Notes: generated from the letters alone by a model not told the origin. Positions 7,694 to 15,664 are shown, counted from the first letter of the stretch. The stretch is DNA of 26,958 bases from an uncultured Candidatus Saccharibacteria bacterium (GCA_948663575.1 CAPNAV010000013.1:1-26958); one strand, 5' to 3'. Translations and numbers: made by a program.

Positions 7694-8578
7694 TTAACTT
7701 TGGCTAGTGGTACCATCACTGCTCTGTGCAGAAAGAAGCTGGCAGAGCTCTTCAAAGACTGTAAGGTCACCGTCGTCCAAACCGTAGAGCTCGGGAATTC
7801 CTTCCCGGATGACGAGATAGCCATCCATTCCTAAGTTGACCATCTGGCCATCATGTTTTTCAACGAGCGTGCGATACTGCTCGTATTTGGCAGACATTTC
7901 GCGATACCAATCATGGCGCTCAACAACTACACGGTGACAAATGTAATCTTTCATCATCTGCTGGAACCGCCGGACATTGTCGATGTCGAGCAACCCTGTT
8001 GCTGATTCAAAGCCACTCTCTACCGTCAGTTCCCAGATGCCATTATTATCCTTATGATACCTGGCAAACGGATGCCAATCTTCAGACGTAACAACATTTG
8101 CCTGTTGATTGATAGCGTCAATCATCTCCTGCAGCACGGCAACACCAGGATCATCAACGGATTCTAATCCCCAGCCAAGCCCAGCAAGAGGATCACGCAT
8201 CCAGAGATCAACCTCCGTCCAATCGATCCGATCAGCAAAGATACCCCTGATGCGGTGCGCTTCCTGGTTTACGGTGCTCTGCATCTCGGCGGTGACGTGC
8301 ACAGGACGGATATTAACTTCCAGAGTCAGTCGCCCGCATGTCCATCTCCAGCTGAGTGCAGCCTCATCATCCATTATGTTATCCCAGATTAACGTGGCCA
8401 GATTATCCACGGGCGTATTGAAGTTCCATCCGGGAATGACATGATCGGGTTCGCGCAGGGTGCCGTCCGCTCGGACAACGAGTACTCCGCAGCGCTGAAT
8501 CCCTTCATATGTATGCTGTTGCCCGCAAAACTTCCTCACGGCTACTTTCGTTTCTTCTGTTCTTGTCATTTTTTCCAT
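7694..8578 (-). CDS. Hypothetical protein, 294 residues
   Basis: Not recognised. ATG 8578 is preferred over ATG 8569 because AAGGAG lies 9 nt upstream. The protein is soluble, acidic and rich in Trp and His, with no signal peptide or membrane helix. Visible elements are two early cysteines (KFCGQQHTYEGIQRCGVLVV), a Trp-rich patch (ALSWRWTCGRL), DWHPFARYHKDNNGIWELTVESGFE, and a helical C-terminal half (RRFQQMMKDYICHRVVVERHDW... style). The polar tail SAQSSDGTTSQS is likely disordered. It is monocistronic with a leader of about 310 nt driven by the shared promoter type. Function unknown. Confidence 0.78.
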   Translation of the reverse strand: MEKMTRTEETKVAVRKFCGQQHTYEGIQRCGVLVVRADGTLREPDHVIPGWNFNTPVDNLATLIWDNIMDDEAALSWRWTCGRLTLEVNIRPVHVTAEMQSTVNQEAHRIRGIFADRIDWTEVDLWMRDPLAGLGWGLESVDDPGVAVLQEMIDAINQQANVVTSEDWHPFARYHKDNNGIWELTVESGFESATGLLDIDNVRRFQQMMKDYICHRVVVERHDWYREMSAKYEQYRTLVEKHDGQMVNLGMDGYLVIREGIPELYGLDDGDLTVFEELCQLLSAQSSDGTTSQS

Positions 8579-8613
8579 TTCTTTTCTCTCCTTTTTTTAT
8601 TTTTGCCATACTC

Positions 8614-8650
8614 GGCGCTAAAGTGACCAAAAATTGATATCCTTAGCGCC
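8614..8650 (-). promoter_or_regulatory. Leader hairpin before the 7694-8578 gene
   Basis: GGCGCTAAAG (8614-8623) and CCTTAGCGCC (8641-8650) form a 10-bp stem with a 17-nt loop. The one imperfect pair is C-A on the plus strand but G-U on the minus strand, fitting a structure in the minus-strand mRNA about 36 nt before the start codon. Confidence 0.6.
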
Positions 8651-8734
8651 AAATACGCCAAAATAGGAGTAGCTGTTAAGATACGAGAGCTTAAGATTCG
8701 TGAAATTTAATAGGTTTCACAGAATTTGGTGATT

Positions 8735-8862
8735 TTGTCGCAATTTTTGGCAGATTTTGCAAACTTGTTGCGGTTTATTGCATTTGTTGATTTTGTGCAA
8801 ATCTTGCAATTTGTGCGTTTTTGCAGTTTTGCGTTTTTTGCGTCTTTTGCGAACAAAAATCC
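8735..8862 (-). repeat. Low-complexity GCAAAA-rich leader segment
   Basis: On the minus strand the leader repeats GCAAAA/GCAAA/CGCAA units about every 8-12 nt over roughly 125 nt, with almost no predicted pairing. It lies inside the 5' leader of the 7694-8578 gene, between its promoter and the hairpin at 8614-8650. Confidence 0.6.
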
Positions 8863-8896
8863 AACCTTAGAGACTGCTCTCAGCCCCTATCTCTCC

Positions 8897-8925
8897 ATCT
8901 TAGCACATGTTTGAGATTTTGTCAA
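8897..8925 (-). promoter_or_regulatory. Promoter of the 7694-8578 gene
   Basis: Minus-strand TTGACA (8920-8925), a 17-nt spacer ending ATGTGC, and TAAGAT (8897-8902). Start expected near 8890, next to a weak stem (AGAGA/TCTCT). Confidence 0.7.
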
Positions 8926-8980
8926 TAGTATTTTGGGAATCTAGCTTTGTTGAGACTTTTTATGCCATTTTATTGACGTT

Positions 8981-9655
8981 TTAGCGGCGACTAGTGAGCT
9001 TAGCGAGGGCGAGCAGTGGCGGCAGAAGAGACTCATAACCGTCAACCTTAGCGGCCGTAGCGAGATGATGCGACAGAAGGAGGCGGGCAAATTTGATTTC
9101 TTTGGCAGAAATATTGCCGCGCGCATCTGGGCAAAGAGCGGATTCGGAGGCTTCCCAGCGGTAATAAAAATTAGGTTCAAGCTTGTTGCCCTTAGTGTCA
9201 TAAGCCAGATTGAGCTCGTCGCCGCTAATGCGCGACAGATTAAGCAGCCCCCAAGTCTCGACAAGAGCAGAAGGAAGGGCGTCATTGAGACCAGAAAGAA
9301 CTTCAACTAGAGTCTGAAAATAATCAGGGCTAGAAACGTGCTCTGAAAGGCGTTCGAGCCGCCTGAGAAAATTAGATGCTAGTTCGAGGCGAGCGATATC
9401 GGTTAGAATATTACTAAAGAACTGCAGCATTTTGGCGCTGGTGAGAGTGGCGAGATTCGAGCGGCCTTGATGAATGACGACATCGGCCACCGAGAATAAC
9501 TCGATGCCGCCCGCGAGACGAGATTTTTCTTTGCGAACGCCACGAGCAAGAGCGGAAATTTTGCCGTCAGGGGTGAGAAAATTGATAATGCGATCGGATT
9601 CGCCGTAGTTGGTGCGGCGGAGGACAATAGCTTTCGTGCGGAGATCAGAGGGCAT
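8981..9655 (-). CDS. recO: DNA repair protein RecO
   Basis: This 224-residue protein should bind DNA and SSB and help load RecA in the RecFOR gap-repair pathway. The N-terminal OB fold has the typical start: RTKAIVLRRTNYGESDRIINFLTPDGKISALARGV-like sequence, with NYGESDRI diagnostic. The rest is the helical RecO domain (LELASNFLRRLERL; LNLSRISGDELNL). Bacterial RecO often carries a four-Cys zinc finger; here only one Cys (ALCPDARGN) remains, so zinc binding is probably lost. ATG 9655 overlaps the end of the response regulator gene by 11 nt and has AGGAGG inside that gene, indicating translational coupling. Confidence 0.9.
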   Translation of the reverse strand: MPSDLRTKAIVLRRTNYGESDRIINFLTPDGKISALARGVRKEKSRLAGGIELFSVADVVIHQGRSNLATLTSAKMLQFFSNILTDIARLELASNFLRRLERLSEHVSSPDYFQTLVEVLSGLNDALPSALVETWGLLNLSRISGDELNLAYDTKGNKLEPNFYYRWEASESALCPDARGNISAKEIKFARLLLSHHLATAAKVDGYESLLPPLLALAKLTSRR

Positions 9656-10247
9656 GGTGAATCGCCTCCTGAATAGTGACTGGAGTCATAGTGGATTTAT
9701 TGAGGATGAATTTGACATTATAGTGAGAAAAATGATTAGAAGGTAGATCGAGAGAGGTGATAATGATGATGGGGATTTGCGCGGTGTCGGAATAAGAGGC
9801 GAGCTCATTGAGGAGGGTGAAACCATTGGGACCGCTCAACAAAATATCTAAAAGAATTAAATCAGGGCAGGATTCTCCCATGGCATCCAGAGCAGCAATG
9901 GCATCTGGAAAAATGTAGACCTCTGGTGAGATTTGATCTTGTGTCGTAAAATTTACAACGTTTTTTAGTGTTGACTTTGAATGGTGATCTGGCGCGGAGG
10001 TCTTGCCGACGTTAGTTTTTGCCTCAGACGAAGTAGCTAATGACGGGTCTTTCCGAGGGATTATGGAGTTTGTCGTATTATTAAGGCCTGAGGAAATGTC
10101 CTGATATTGTGATTCTCCGGTTTGAGTATCTGCCATACTCTCGGAATCCAGGGCGGATTGCGGTTGATTATCTGAAAAATAGCTTGATACGGCACGAGCA
10201 ATACATTCAGCCATAATAGAGTCATCCTCGATAATGAATACCTGCAT
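9645..10247 (-). CDS. Response regulator, receiver domain with a large insertion
   Basis: The protein starts at ATG 10247 (GGAGGGG just upstream), giving 200 residues; a frame-open start at 10346 would run back into the kinase gene. Receiver elements are present: MQVFIIEDDSI (beta-1 with the acidic pair), phosphoacceptor Asp134 in DLILLDILLSGPNGF, the Thr switch in IIIITSLD and the conserved Lys in FILNKST. In ordinary receivers the acceptor is near residue 52-57; here about 75 polar residues (roughly 25-100, rich in Ser, Thr, Gln and Asn) separate helix 1 from strand 2. There is no DNA-binding output domain. It lies 13 nt after the kinase gene and overlaps recO. Confidence 0.82.
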   Translation of the reverse strand: MQVFIIEDDSIMAECIARAVSSYFSDNQPQSALDSESMADTQTGESQYQDISSGLNNTTNSIIPRKDPSLATSSEAKTNVGKTSAPDHHSKSTLKNVVNFTTQDQISPEVYIFPDAIAALDAMGESCPDLILLDILLSGPNGFTLLNELASYSDTAQIPIIIITSLDLPSNHFSHYNVKFILNKSTMTPVTIQEAIHHAL

Positions 10248-10260
10248 TGTTCCCCTCCGG

Positions 10261-10947
10261 CTAAAATAAGCTGGCCTGTTTAGAGATGGGCAACTCAATG
10301 AAAAAACTTGTACCATCGCGGTGACGAACAGCTCCAAAATTAGCATGCATATGCCTTGCGAACTGGGAGGCTATGTAGAGACCTAGACCAGAGCTGCCTG
10401 GACGCATAGGAATGGAGGCGGGATGATCAAACGAATCTTGACGGAGACTGCGCCAAATTTTGACAGGCAGGGCGGGGCCAAAGTCGCGTACGCTCACACG
10501 GATACAGCCATGTGTGTCTGAGACGGCAAGATGGCTGATTGTGTCACGATAGGAATAGTGGATGGCGTTAGTGCAAAGATTATAGACTATGCTATGTAGT
10601 AACTCGCGGTTGGCAACGACTAGGCGAGAGCGATTTTGATAACGACGTTCGAGCTCGCGGGTTTCATAACGAAAAAGAGGGTCAAGCTCACGATAAATTT
10701 CTTCGCAGAGACCGCGAATACTAATCGGCTCAGTATCAAAGAGACCATCCTTAAGGCGAGCGATCTTAGCAAGGTCATTAACCTGACGAATAGCGCGATC
10801 AGAAACGCTAACCATCTGCGCTTGAATACGCTCGCGCGCGTTTTGGTCGGGAGCAAGCTCCATCGAAAGCGCGAGCTGGCGCAAGAGATTGAGCGGCGCT
10901 TTCAAATCATGCGCAGCTACTAGGATGCCATTTACCTCACTTTTCAT
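10261..10947 (-). CDS. Sensor-less histidine kinase
   Basis: This 228-residue soluble kinase contains only the dimerisation/phosphoacceptor and ATP-binding domains. The H-box is VAAHDLKAPLNLLRQ (His13), the N-box HSIVYNLCTNAIHYSY, the G1 region VRDFGPALP and the G2 box GSSGLGLYIASQFARHM. No transmembrane or PAS sensor precedes the H-box: an in-frame TAG lies a few codons upstream of ATG 10947, so it is not merely mis-started. The signal must come through a partner or the cytoplasm. It is first in an operon with the response regulator and recO. A -10 box 6 nt upstream and no Shine-Dalgarno suggest a leaderless message. Confidence 0.9.
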   Translation of the reverse strand: MKSEVNGILVAAHDLKAPLNLLRQLALSMELAPDQNARERIQAQMVSVSDRAIRQVNDLAKIARLKDGLFDTEPISIRGLCEEIYRELDPLFRYETRELERRYQNRSRLVVANRELLHSIVYNLCTNAIHYSYRDTISHLAVSDTHGCIRVSVRDFGPALPVKIWRSLRQDSFDHPASIPMRPGSSGLGLYIASQFARHMHANFGAVRHRDGTSFFIELPISKQASLF

Positions 10948-10953
10948 GAATCT

Positions 10954-10962
10954 ATTATAGCA
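10954..10962 (-). promoter_or_regulatory. Extended -10 of the kinase-regulator-recO operon
   Basis: Minus-strand TGC-TATAAT (10954-10962), 6 nt before ATG 10947 and 6 nt after the preceding stop codon; leaderless type. Confidence 0.65.
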
Positions 10963-10968
10963 CTTAGG

Positions 10969-11769
10969 CTACTGATTCATAGTGACAGTGTCGAGAAGTT
11001 GATAGAAGTCATTTGCAAAAAGCTCGGCGTCAGTCTGAATGAGAACGGTTTTGTCGCGGAGCTTGAAGGCGGCGAGGATACCTTGGATGCCATTAGGAAG
11101 CTGGCCGGTGTAGATATTGGCAAGCACGCCTCCAACATTACGAGTCGTAAGTGCTAGTGAGCCAGACATAACATAGCTATCATAGGTAGTAACCACGCTA
11201 TCGAAAGAGGAATTACGGATAGTGACACGAAGGGCATTAATCGTGGTATTACTAATAGGCTCAACCTCAACTGGATTCAGATATGCTTCAAAGTCGCCGC
11301 CACTGCTTGCATCTTTATTAATATAGACACTCCAGGTCTTAGGATATTTGAATCCTAGACTACCATAGTCAGCTGGACCAGTAAAATCACGGTAAGGACT
11401 CTTCTCGCGGATGAGAAATTCCTCTTCCATTTTGGTGGTATTTTCAGCAATAGCCATAGCAACTGCTGCGTCGATTTGTTCGTCGACGTCCATTCTTAAA
11501 CCCTTCCATTCACCGTATTTTTGGATATAAAGCCAAATAAACACGATTGCGATGACGATTGTAGCTAGGAGAATAAGAGTTTCAATAATATTGTGCTTTT
11601 TCTGAGGGGTAGCAGGATGTAGATAGGTTTCTTGGGACGCTAAAGGATTGCCAGTCGGCATAGGTGCGCGACCGGGAGCGGCTGGAGAAAATTGAGAACC
11701 TGGAGCGGATTCGATAATGCTGCCGCCGTTTACATTATTTGCGCCAAAAGCTGGCTGTTGATTCTGCAT
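10969..11769 (-). CDS. Membrane-anchored extracytoplasmic protein, unknown function
   Basis: A 266-residue protein with a Pro/Gly/Ser-rich disordered N-terminus (1-55), one transmembrane helix (about residues 60-82, IIETLILLATIVIAIVFIWLYI), and an external domain. The helix is preceded by KKH, giving N-in/C-out topology. The outer domain starts with a helical linker (MDVDEQIDAAVAMAIAENTTKMEEE), then a beta-rich module with GSLGFKYPKTWSVYI, a motif seen in PsbP-like and related lipoprotein modules that begin with YP.W; that relation is only suggestive. ATG 11769 is 6 nt downstream of TATAAT with a TTTACA -35 inside xseB. Confidence 0.75.
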   Translation of the reverse strand: MQNQQPAFGANNVNGGSIIESAPGSQFSPAAPGRAPMPTGNPLASQETYLHPATPQKKHNIIETLILLATIVIAIVFIWLYIQKYGEWKGLRMDVDEQIDAAVAMAIAENTTKMEEEFLIREKSPYRDFTGPADYGSLGFKYPKTWSVYINKDASSGGDFEAYLNPVEVEPISNTTINALRVTIRNSSFDSVVTTYDSYVMSGSLALTTRNVGGVLANIYTGQLPNGIQGILAAFKLRDKTVLIQTDAELFANDFYQLLDTVTMNQ

Positions 11770-11775
11770 GATTTT

Positions 11776-11804
11776 ATTATATGCAAGCTCTAGTTTTTTG
11801 TAAA
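11776..11804 (-). promoter_or_regulatory. Promoter of the 10969-11769 gene, leaderless type
   Basis: Minus-strand TTTACA (11799-11804), a 17-nt spacer and TATAAT (11776-11781), 6 nt before ATG 11769. The -35 overlaps the last codons of xseB. Confidence 0.75.
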
Positions 11805-11996
11805 GTCTTCTAGTATCTCGACCTGATTTTTGAGCTCAGAGAGATCTTGCTCGATCTCTGAGGCAAGCTGACTGGCTGTTTTATATTGCGAAAGCGCCCG
11901 ATCGAGAGAAAAATCGTCACTATAGAACCACTCAACCTGCTTGTCGAGTTCGGCAATTTTTTGAGTGATGGATTTAGTTTTTTCGGTTTTGGACAT
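11790..11996 (-). CDS. xseB: Exodeoxyribonuclease VII small subunit
   Basis: A 68-residue helical protein matching XseB: KIAELDKQVEWFYSDDFSLDRALSQYKTA... with the family pattern of two antiparallel helices (LD-x-aL-xxY) and a C-terminal LSELKNQVEILEDF. Several copies bind each XseA to form exonuclease VII, which degrades single-stranded DNA from both ends. It overlaps the end of xseA by 23 nt and has GGAGG at good spacing inside that gene, so translation is coupled. Confidence 0.9.
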   Translation of the reverse strand: MSKTEKTKSITQKIAELDKQVEWFYSDDFSLDRALSQYKTASQLASEIEQDLSELKNQVEILEDFTKN

Positions 11997-13077
11997 CTTT
12001 GACCTCCACGGTTAAATTTTGCGAAAATGTTGTAATTTTTACAACATCTCCAGTTTGGTAAACGGTTGATTTACTATTTAAAATTGCGTATCCACGATGA
12101 AGAACTGCTTCGGGGTTGAGACTGGCGAGAATGCGCTGGGTTTCTTTGAGAGACTGAGACTGGAGATCAATTTTACGAATAATTTCCTGCTTGAGTTGCA
12201 TAATAGTCTGGGAATTGTCTTGATGTAAATGGTCGATACGCTCGATAATAATATGTTTAGCATCGGAGAGGCGCTGCTTAACCTGATATGAAATAGCGAT
12301 CCGATCAGGAGTGAGACGCTCAGCAGCGTTAGAGGGAGTGGAGGCGCGAATATCTGCCGCTAGATCAGCTAGACTTTCGTCGATTTCATGACCGATGCCA
12401 GTAATAATAGGGATCTTGCTACTGGCGATAGTGCGCGCGAGTTGCTCGTCATTGAAGGCGGCGAGATCCGTAGCGCTACCGCCACCGCGCAAGATGGCGA
12501 TAATCTCAACATTACTTTTCTCATTGAAGTACTGAATAGCTCGGATAATTTGCTCGGGGGCTGCGAGGCCTTGGACTTGAGTGTTGATAGTTTTAACCTC
12601 TAGGCCGCCCCAGCGATTGTCAAGAATCTTAAGAAAGTCAATATAACCAGCGGCATCGACTGAGGAGATAACGCCGATCCTAGTAAAATGTTCAGGAAGG
12701 GGACGCTTACGAGCGGGATCAAAAAGCCCCTCGGCGGTGAGCTTTTTCTTGAGGAGCTCAAAGTTTTTCTTAATGCTTCCCTCTCCGACCGGCATGACTT
12801 GGCGGACCGTTAGTGAGAAACGCCCCCAGCGCGTGAGTTTTGGGGTGGCACGAACCCTGATTTTCATGCCATCGGCGATAGCGGAAGTAAGCTGACTCAA
12901 GACCATGAAGCAGCTAACTGTAGAATCGCCTTCTTTGAGGTCGAAAAAGACCCATTTGCCCTGGTTGACCTTAAAACTGGCGACTTCACCCTCAACGATA
13001 ATTCCCGGAAAAGAATAATCCAGTGATTGATTGCAGACCTCGATAAACTCAGAGACGGTGAACGTGACTTCAGCCAT
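11974..13077 (-). CDS. xseA: Exodeoxyribonuclease VII large subunit
   Basis: This 367-residue catalytic subunit has an N-terminal OB fold (FTVSEFIEVCNQSL; GIIVEGEVASFKV; GKWVFFDLKEG), then the XseA catalytic domain with GVISSVDAAGYIDFLKIL, EIIAILRGGGSATDLAAFND, PIITGIGHEIDESLADLAADIRASTPSNAAE, and a coiled-coil C-terminal arm for XseB. ATG 13077 is preferred over TTG 13086 because it matches the family start. It overlaps the flippase-like gene by 8 bp. It is slightly shorter than E. coli XseA (about 456) because the coiled-coil arm is reduced. Confidence 0.96.
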   Translation of the reverse strand: MAEVTFTVSEFIEVCNQSLDYSFPGIIVEGEVASFKVNQGKWVFFDLKEGDSTVSCFMVLSQLTSAIADGMKIRVRATPKLTRWGRFSLTVRQVMPVGEGSIKKNFELLKKKLTAEGLFDPARKRPLPEHFTRIGVISSVDAAGYIDFLKILDNRWGGLEVKTINTQVQGLAAPEQIIRAIQYFNEKSNVEIIAILRGGGSATDLAAFNDEQLARTIASSKIPIITGIGHEIDESLADLAADIRASTPSNAAERLTPDRIAISYQVKQRLSDAKHIIIERIDHLHQDNSQTIMQLKQEIIRKIDLQSQSLKETQRILASLNPEAVLHRGYAILNSKSTVYQTGDVVKITTFSQNLTVEVKDVQNRKN

Positions 13078-14146
13078 TATTTTCAAGCTTGGATTTTTCT
13101 TGGCGACCGATACGAGAGATGGAGTGTTGATAGAATCCGTAACCGCTTACAATTGTACTGGCGAGTACGAGCACACGTGTAGCCAAAACTACGATCGACG
13201 CTTCGTTGAATGGCACGCCAAGGCTGACCATAATGCCACCCATACCAAGCTCATAAAGGCCGTAAGGAACGATAGAGCCGACAACCGACCCGATAGCTTC
13301 GCCGATCATGATCTGTGGCAAGATATCTGGACGTCCAATACTCGCGGCAACAATCCAATATGTAGCGATCTCAAGAAAACTATATAGAATACCCCATAAA
13401 GTTGGGCGAATGAGGAGTTTTTTGTTGTGACGGGCGGTAATAATATTTTCGTGAATGTCGTCAAGATACTTGTCAACAATCGCACGCTTGATAACTTCAG
13501 GGTGTCGGCCAAAAGTAACTTTGGAAACGACTAGATTGCAAAATTTGGTGACGTGAGTACCAAACCATTGCATGCGTTTCTTGCCGCTAGCAATAAAAAT
13601 CAATAAAGCGATGCTGGCTAGAATACCAATACTCAGTAGAGCCGTCACCCAGATAACCCATGTGCCGGAGCTAGGCACTGTACTAAAAATCAGCAGTGCG
13701 ATAATCGCGATAATAGTCTGGAGCTGGTTGGCGCAGATAGTAATGATATAGCGCAAGACGTACATAAAGCTAGACTGGCCAGCACTAGCGCCAAAGGGCT
13801 TGAGACGCCAAGTAATATATCCTAGGCCTCCTAAGCCGCCGGCTGGCACGGCATGATTGACAAAGTTTAGCTCAAGCGAGACACGCATTAGCGTCCAGGC
13901 GGAGATACTGTTGGTCTGCTTTTTGGCGCGCATATAAGAGAAGAACATCTGTCCGCAGCAAAAGTACATAAAAAGCTGTTCGGGGATTAAAAGTAACAGA
14001 ACTAATACGTTAGCCTGACTGAGTTTATCGATAGTATCAATAATATCATGCCAGTTGCTATAAATTACATATGCGATCAGAATAAAAGTGAGGATTGAAA
14101 GAATGGTGCGGAATGAGATTTTGAAAGGTTTTTTTGCTTTTGTCAT
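13070..14146 (-). CDS. Flippase-like LPG synthase TM family membrane protein
   Basis: A 358-residue integral membrane protein with about eight helices, of the family typified by the MprF flippase domain and AglD/UPF0104 (PF03706 by recognition, not by search). The conserved loop NHAVPAGGLGGLGYITWRL fits the family's N-x-PxxxGG motif, and the C-terminal GSIVPYGLYELGMGGIMV matches its second conserved patch. Family members move or modify lipid-linked precursors. It leads the xseA-xseB operon although its role is unrelated. ATG 14146 is 6 nt after TACAAT, with no Shine-Dalgarno. Confidence 0.85.
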   Translation of the reverse strand: MTKAKKPFKISFRTILSILTFILIAYVIYSNWHDIIDTIDKLSQANVLVLLLLIPEQLFMYFCCGQMFFSYMRAKKQTNSISAWTLMRVSLELNFVNHAVPAGGLGGLGYITWRLKPFGASAGQSSFMYVLRYIITICANQLQTIIAIIALLIFSTVPSSGTWVIWVTALLSIGILASIALLIFIASGKKRMQWFGTHVTKFCNLVVSKVTFGRHPEVIKRAIVDKYLDDIHENIITARHNKKLLIRPTLWGILYSFLEIATYWIVAASIGRPDILPQIMIGEAIGSVVGSIVPYGLYELGMGGIMVSLGVPFNEASIVVLATRVLVLASTIVSGYGFYQHSISRIGRQEKSKLENNG

Positions 14147-14152
14147 GGGGAT

Positions 14153-14180
14153 ATTGTAGCATAAATTTTCGTGTTATAAT
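14153..14180. promoter_or_regulatory. Divergent pair of leaderless-type promoters
   Basis: Between the two ATGs (40 bp apart) lie a minus-strand TGC-TACAAT (14153-14161) and a plus-strand TGT-TATAAT (14172-14180), each 6 nt from its start codon. Neither has a clear -35. Confidence 0.7.
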
Positions 14181-14186
14181 AGTATT

Positions 14187-15389
14187 ATGAAGAGATATGT
14201 CGCGGTTTTAGGGCGGCAACCGCTAATATCGGTAGCTGAGCTGGAAAGTTTGTTCGAGAATGTACGAGCGATTTATGCGCTGGGCAATAAAGGTAAAGGA
14301 AGTACTCGGGGAGAAAAATTGCCAGTCTTGGCGGAGTTTTCGAGCAAAGATATTCCTAATATTCATCGGCTTGGCGGTACATTAAAGATAGCCGAAAAAG
14401 TCCTAGAACCTTTGCCGGTTTTTTTGAAAAATTTACCAGAAAGAGGCAAAATCACGGTAGGAGTTTCGGATTTTTCGCGGGGGAGCTCGGCATTTCTAGC
14501 ACAAAAGGAAGCCTTGAAAATTAAGAGAATGCTAGCTAAGGATGGACGGAGTGTGCGAGTAGTACCGAACAAAACTGCTATACTTTCGAGTGCAACAAGC
14601 TTACATAATCACCTTTTTTCAGATACAAAAATAGAGATTCTAAAGAATGGTCCGGATTATTACAAAGTAGTGCAATTACAAGATATTGAAAGTTATGTTC
14701 AGCGCGATCGCAAGAGGCCAGCTAGAGACGCGAAGGTGGGGATGTTGCCACCAAAGTTGGCACAGATTTTGATAAATCTCTGCGGAGACTTACCGGAAGG
14801 AACTAGACTTTTAGATCCGTTCTGCGGAACAGGGGTGGTGCTACAAGAGGCAACTCTGATAGGATATGTTCCCTATGGAACAGATTTAAGTGAGCGGATG
14901 GTGGAATATAGTAAACGAAATCTAGAGTGGCTAAAAGATAAGGAGGGGAGTAATAAACGGAGCAATGAGCAAAATATTGTAAAAATTACAACATTTTTAG
15001 AAAAAGCCGAATGTGAGGTAGGCGATGCGCAGAATTTTCAGTGGCAAATGCCAGTTGGAGCGGTGGCCTGCGAGACTTATCTTGGCCCACCGATGTCACA
15101 AGCGCCGGTCGACATTAAGCTAAAGCAGGCCAAGCAGGAATGCAAGGGGATAATTATTGGATTCTTGAAGAATCTAGCAAAACAAATCGACCCGGAGATG
15201 CCAGTGGTGATTGCGGTGCCAGCTTGGCTAAGAGATAACGGGCGATATGAGAGATTGAATATTCTTGACGAAATAGATGACTTGAGATATAATGTAGTAA
15301 GATTTAAGAATTTGAGGCAAAAAGACCTTCTTTATTATCGTGATGGTCAGGTGGTTGCCCGAGAAATAATAGTTTTAAGGAAGAAATAG
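14187..15389 (+). CDS. Trm11/TrmG10-type RNA guanine-N2 methyltransferase-like protein
   Basis: A 400-residue protein laid out like archaeal/eukaryal Trm11 and TrmG10: an N-terminal segment beginning YVAVLGRQPLISVAELES, a THUMP-like middle, the linker RDRKRPARDAKVGMLPPKLAQ, and a Rossmann methyltransferase domain with the SAM motif LLDPFCGTGVVLQEA (about residues 208-222) and acidic motif II (GTDLS). Motif IV, usually N/DPPY, reads ETYLGPPMS, as in Trm11-like proteins. The likely substrate is a tRNA guanine, by family only. ATG 14187 is 6 nt after TATAAT. rpmA follows 2 nt later, so the two are cotranscribed. Confidence 0.82.
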   Translation: MKRYVAVLGRQPLISVAELESLFENVRAIYALGNKGKGSTRGEKLPVLAEFSSKDIPNIHRLGGTLKIAEKVLEPLPVFLKNLPERGKITVGVSDFSRGSSAFLAQKEALKIKRMLAKDGRSVRVVPNKTAILSSATSLHNHLFSDTKIEILKNGPDYYKVVQLQDIESYVQRDRKRPARDAKVGMLPPKLAQILINLCGDLPEGTRLLDPFCGTGVVLQEATLIGYVPYGTDLSERMVEYSKRNLEWLKDKEGSNKRSNEQNIVKITTFLEKAECEVGDAQNFQWQMPVGAVACETYLGPPMSQAPVDIKLKQAKQECKGIIIGFLKNLAKQIDPEMPVVIAVPAWLRDNGRYERLNILDEIDDLRYNVVRFKNLRQKDLLYYRDGQVVAREIIVLRKK

Positions 15390-15391
15390 CT

Positions 15392-15664
15392 ATGTCACAT
15401 GTGAAAGCTGGCGGTACCGCCAAAAATATCCACAATAATGCTGGCCAACGTCTTGGCGTGAAGCGCTTTGGTGGCCAAAAAGTTCGCAATGGCGAGGTTC
15501 TGGTTCGTCAGACTGGCGCTACTAAGATTGCTGGTCCTGGTACGTATATGAGCCGTAATTTTACAATCCATGCAGCCAAGGATGGAGTAGTAACATTCGT
15601 TAAGACCAAAAAGTCACATTTTTCTGGAAAAACCGTACCTCGTATGCGCGTTGAGGTACGCTAA
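15392..15664 (+). CDS. rpmA: 50S ribosomal protein bL27
   Basis: The 90-residue protein has the bL27 core KAGGTAKNIHNNAGQRLGVKRFGGQKV, GEVLVRQTG, GPGTYMSRNFTIHAAKDGVVTF. The flexible N-terminal tail that reaches the peptidyl transferase centre is present and begins MSHVKAGG, so no Firmicutes-type processed extension exists. AAGGAAG precedes the start. Unusually, it follows an RNA methyltransferase gene rather than rplU. Confidence 0.97.
   Translation: MSHVKAGGTAKNIHNNAGQRLGVKRFGGQKVRNGEVLVRQTGATKIAGPGTYMSRNFTIHAAKDGVVTFVKTKKSHFSGKTVPRMRVEVR

Noticed and set aside
8726..8914. Phe-rich 62-codon plus-strand frame
   Set aside because: It is the antisense of the GCAAAA repeat leader, with no ribosome site.
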